Below, one piece after another: positions 5,054 through 6,202 of a stretch of 6,202 bases of DNA. Location of the stretch: assembly GCA_002778535.1 (NCBI GenBank), contig PFBP01000022.1, forward strand, positions 2,136-8,337, written 5' to 3'. The first letter of the stretch is position 1, and every line of letters begins with the position of its first letter. Below the pieces are notes generated by a model. The model had not been told where the DNA came from. It saw nothing but the letters and a program-made list of their open reading frames with translations, and ran no database searches. The position numbers and the translations under genes are program-made. Source of the stretch: Candidatus Kuenenbacteria bacterium CG10_big_fil_rev_8_21_14_0_10_36_11 (GTDB lineage: Bacteria; Patescibacteriota; Patescibacteriia; UBA2196).

Positions 5054-6187
5054 ATGCAGGATTTAATTGATAAAATCAAAACATTGCAAAATAAACTGTC
5101 TGAAGCGAGCGAGCTTTTGAATTTGAATCAGAAAAAACAAAAAATTTTGGCATTAGAAGATCAGATGAACGAATCTGATTTTTGGGCCAATCAAAACAGA
5201 GCGAAAAAAATCAGCCAAGAATTGGCTGAATTAAAAACAGAAGCTGAAGAATTTATTCAATTAGAAAAAAGTTTATCAGAAAATTTAGCCGTGGCTGAAG
5301 AATCTGTCAGAACAAATGATGAATCACTGCGAAATGAAATTGAAGAAAAATTAAAACAAACGGAACAAAAATTTAAAAATTTAGAATTTAAAATAATGTT
5401 ATCTGGCAAATATGATGAGCATAATGCTGTGGTAGCAATTCACGCTGGCGCGGGCGGGGTGGATGCGCAAGACTGGGCAGAAATGTTAGAAAGAATGATT
5501 TTGCGTTATAGCGAAAAGAAAAAATTTAAAGTTAATATTTTAGACAGGCAAATTGGCAATGAAGCCGGCTTGAAATCAACGGTTTTGGAAATTCAAGGCG
5601 CTTATGCTTATGGTTATTTAAAAAGCGAAGCGGGCGTGCATCGTCTGGTGCGCATTTCTCCTTTTGACGCAGAAAACATGCGCCACACATCTTTTGTTTT
5701 AATAGAAGTATTGCCGGAAATTGAAGACTTGGCTGAGATAGAATTAAAATTAGAAGATTTAATTATTGATACTTTTCGCTCTTCTGGCAAAGGCGGCCAG
5801 GGCGTGAACACCACTGATTCTGCCGTGCGCGTTCGTCATAAACCAACCGGCATTATGGTAACCTGCCAGAATGAAAGATCGCAGTTGCAAAACAAAGAAA
5901 CTGCTTTGCGGATTTTAAAATCCAAGATTAAAAAATATAATGAAGAAGAAAAAGAAGAGGAGAGACAGAAACTGCGCGGAGAATTTTCCGAAGCCACTTG
6001 GGGCAATCAGGCCCGCTCTTATGTTTTGCAGCCTTATAAAATGGTTAAAGACCATCGGACAGATTATGAAACCAGCGAGGTAGAAGCGGTTTTGAATGGG
6101 GAAATAGATGAGTTAATAGAAAGTTATTTGAAGAAAGAAATAAAAAAATACGCCGTGCAGGATTCGGACCTGCGACCATCTGCTTAA
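5054..6187 (+). CDS. prfB: Peptide chain release factor 2 (RF2)
   Basis: RF2 reads UGA and UAA stop codons in the ribosomal A site and triggers hydrolysis of peptidyl-tRNA. The 377-residue protein has an N-terminal coiled-coil region (~1-115), the family stretch AGAGGVDAQDWAEMLERM (131-148), the stop-recognition tripeptide SPF (202-204), which separates RF2 from RF1, and the catalytic GGQ (247-249) in SSGKGGQGVNTTDSAVR. The residue after GGQ is Gly rather than the usual His. The C-terminal ETSEVEAVLNGEIDELIESYL (from 339) matches normal RF2 ends. Many bacteria need a +1 programmed frameshift near codon 25; here the frame is continuous (ELLNLNQKK at 20-28). About 12 residues (366-377) extend past the conserved end and are encoded opposite a tRNA-Lys gene, including the UAA stop. 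The gene follows the ZIP gene by 6 nt with a good Shine-Dalgarno. Confidence 0.96.
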   Translation: MQDLIDKIKTLQNKLSEASELLNLNQKKQKILALEDQMNESDFWANQNRAKKISQELAELKTEAEEFIQLEKSLSENLAVAEESVRTNDESLRNEIEEKLKQTEQKFKNLEFKIMLSGKYDEHNAVVAIHAGAGGVDAQDWAEMLERMILRYSEKKKFKVNILDRQIGNEAGLKSTVLEIQGAYAYGYLKSEAGVHRLVRISPFDAENMRHTSFVLIEVLPEIEDLAEIELKLEDLIIDTFRSSGKGGQGVNTTDSAVRVRHKPTGIMVTCQNERSQLQNKETALRILKSKIKKYNEEEKEEERQKLRGEFSEATWGNQARSYVLQPYKMVKDHRTDYETSEVEAVLNGEIDELIESYLKKEIKKYAVQDSDLRPSA

Positions 6188-6202
6188 AAGGCAGTTGCTC
6201 TA
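6149..6202 (-). tRNA. tRNA-Lys, anticodon UUU (3' part; 5' part beyond window)
   Basis: Read on the minus strand from the right edge: TA of the D loop (6202-6201), D-stem GAGC (6200-6197), A26, anticodon stem ACTGC/GCAGA (6195-6191 and 6183-6179), loop CTTTTAA (6190-6184) giving anticodon UUU, variable loop TGGTC, T-stem GCAGG/CCTGC (6173-6169 and 6161-6157) around loop TCCGAAT, then the acceptor 3' strand ACGGCGT (6156-6150) and discriminator A (6149). CCA is not encoded, because TTT follows. Oddities are an A27-A43 mismatch and C at T-loop position 55, where U is nearly universal. The 5' acceptor strand and most of the D arm lie outside the window, so acceptor pairing is unchecked. It overlaps the 3' end of prfB by 39 nt on the opposite strand. 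Confidence 0.88.

Noticed and set aside
5614..5814. Minus-strand 66-codon frame inside prfB
   Set aside because: It is opposite the most conserved catalytic part of RF2 and is a shadow.

Overview
The window is a compact, AT-rich stretch of bacterial chromosome. All five protein genes run left to right on the plus strand, and one tRNA gene enters from the right edge on the minus strand. Several features together suggest a Patescibacteria/CPR (Parcubacteria-like) genome: very short gaps, overlapping genes, weak or missing Shine-Dalgarno sites, a ComEC divided into two adjacent genes, a CCA-less tRNA and a secreted protein of a style common in that group. This placement is inference; there is no rRNA or other phylogenetic marker. 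UGA is read as stop (it ends the small gene at 1794) and RF2 is encoded, so the UGA-recoding CPR lineages (SR1, Gracilibacteria) are unlikely.

Layout. (1) 1-1530 is the 3' part of a gene that starts before the window. It encodes a secreted or surface protein: end of a signal peptide, a beta-rich domain, a Gly/Ser linker, a fibronectin-III-like domain, a low-complexity stalk and about six C-terminal membrane helices. (2) 1558-1794 is a small one-helix membrane protein of unknown role. (3) 1795-1930 has no gene. It holds a weak terminator-like hairpin with a T tract, then an ~88-bp nested-palindrome element with degenerate inverted ends that looks like a REP/MITE-type dispersed repeat. (4) 1931-4220 holds a split comEC: a 486-residue channel part (OB-fold plus competence domain), overlapping by 20 nt a 282-residue membrane-anchored metallo-beta-lactamase-fold protein equivalent to the ComEC C-terminal domain. 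Together they probably form the inner-membrane step of DNA uptake. (5) 4229-4271 is a perfect 32-bp palindrome plus T run, a good terminator. (6) 4304-6187 is a two-gene operon, a ZIP-family metal transporter followed 6 nt later by prfB (peptide-chain release factor 2). (7) 6149-6202 is the 3' part of a tRNA-Lys(UUU) gene on the minus strand.

The most unusual feature is at the right end. The prfB reading frame runs 39 nt into the antisense strand of the tRNA-Lys gene, so the last 12 residues of RF2 and its UAA stop are encoded opposite the acceptor, T and anticodon arms. The two intergenic palindromes, the split ComEC and the architecture of the first gene are the other points worth a second look. 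I found no clear evidence of a new defence or mobile system; most of the window is housekeeping and DNA-uptake content.
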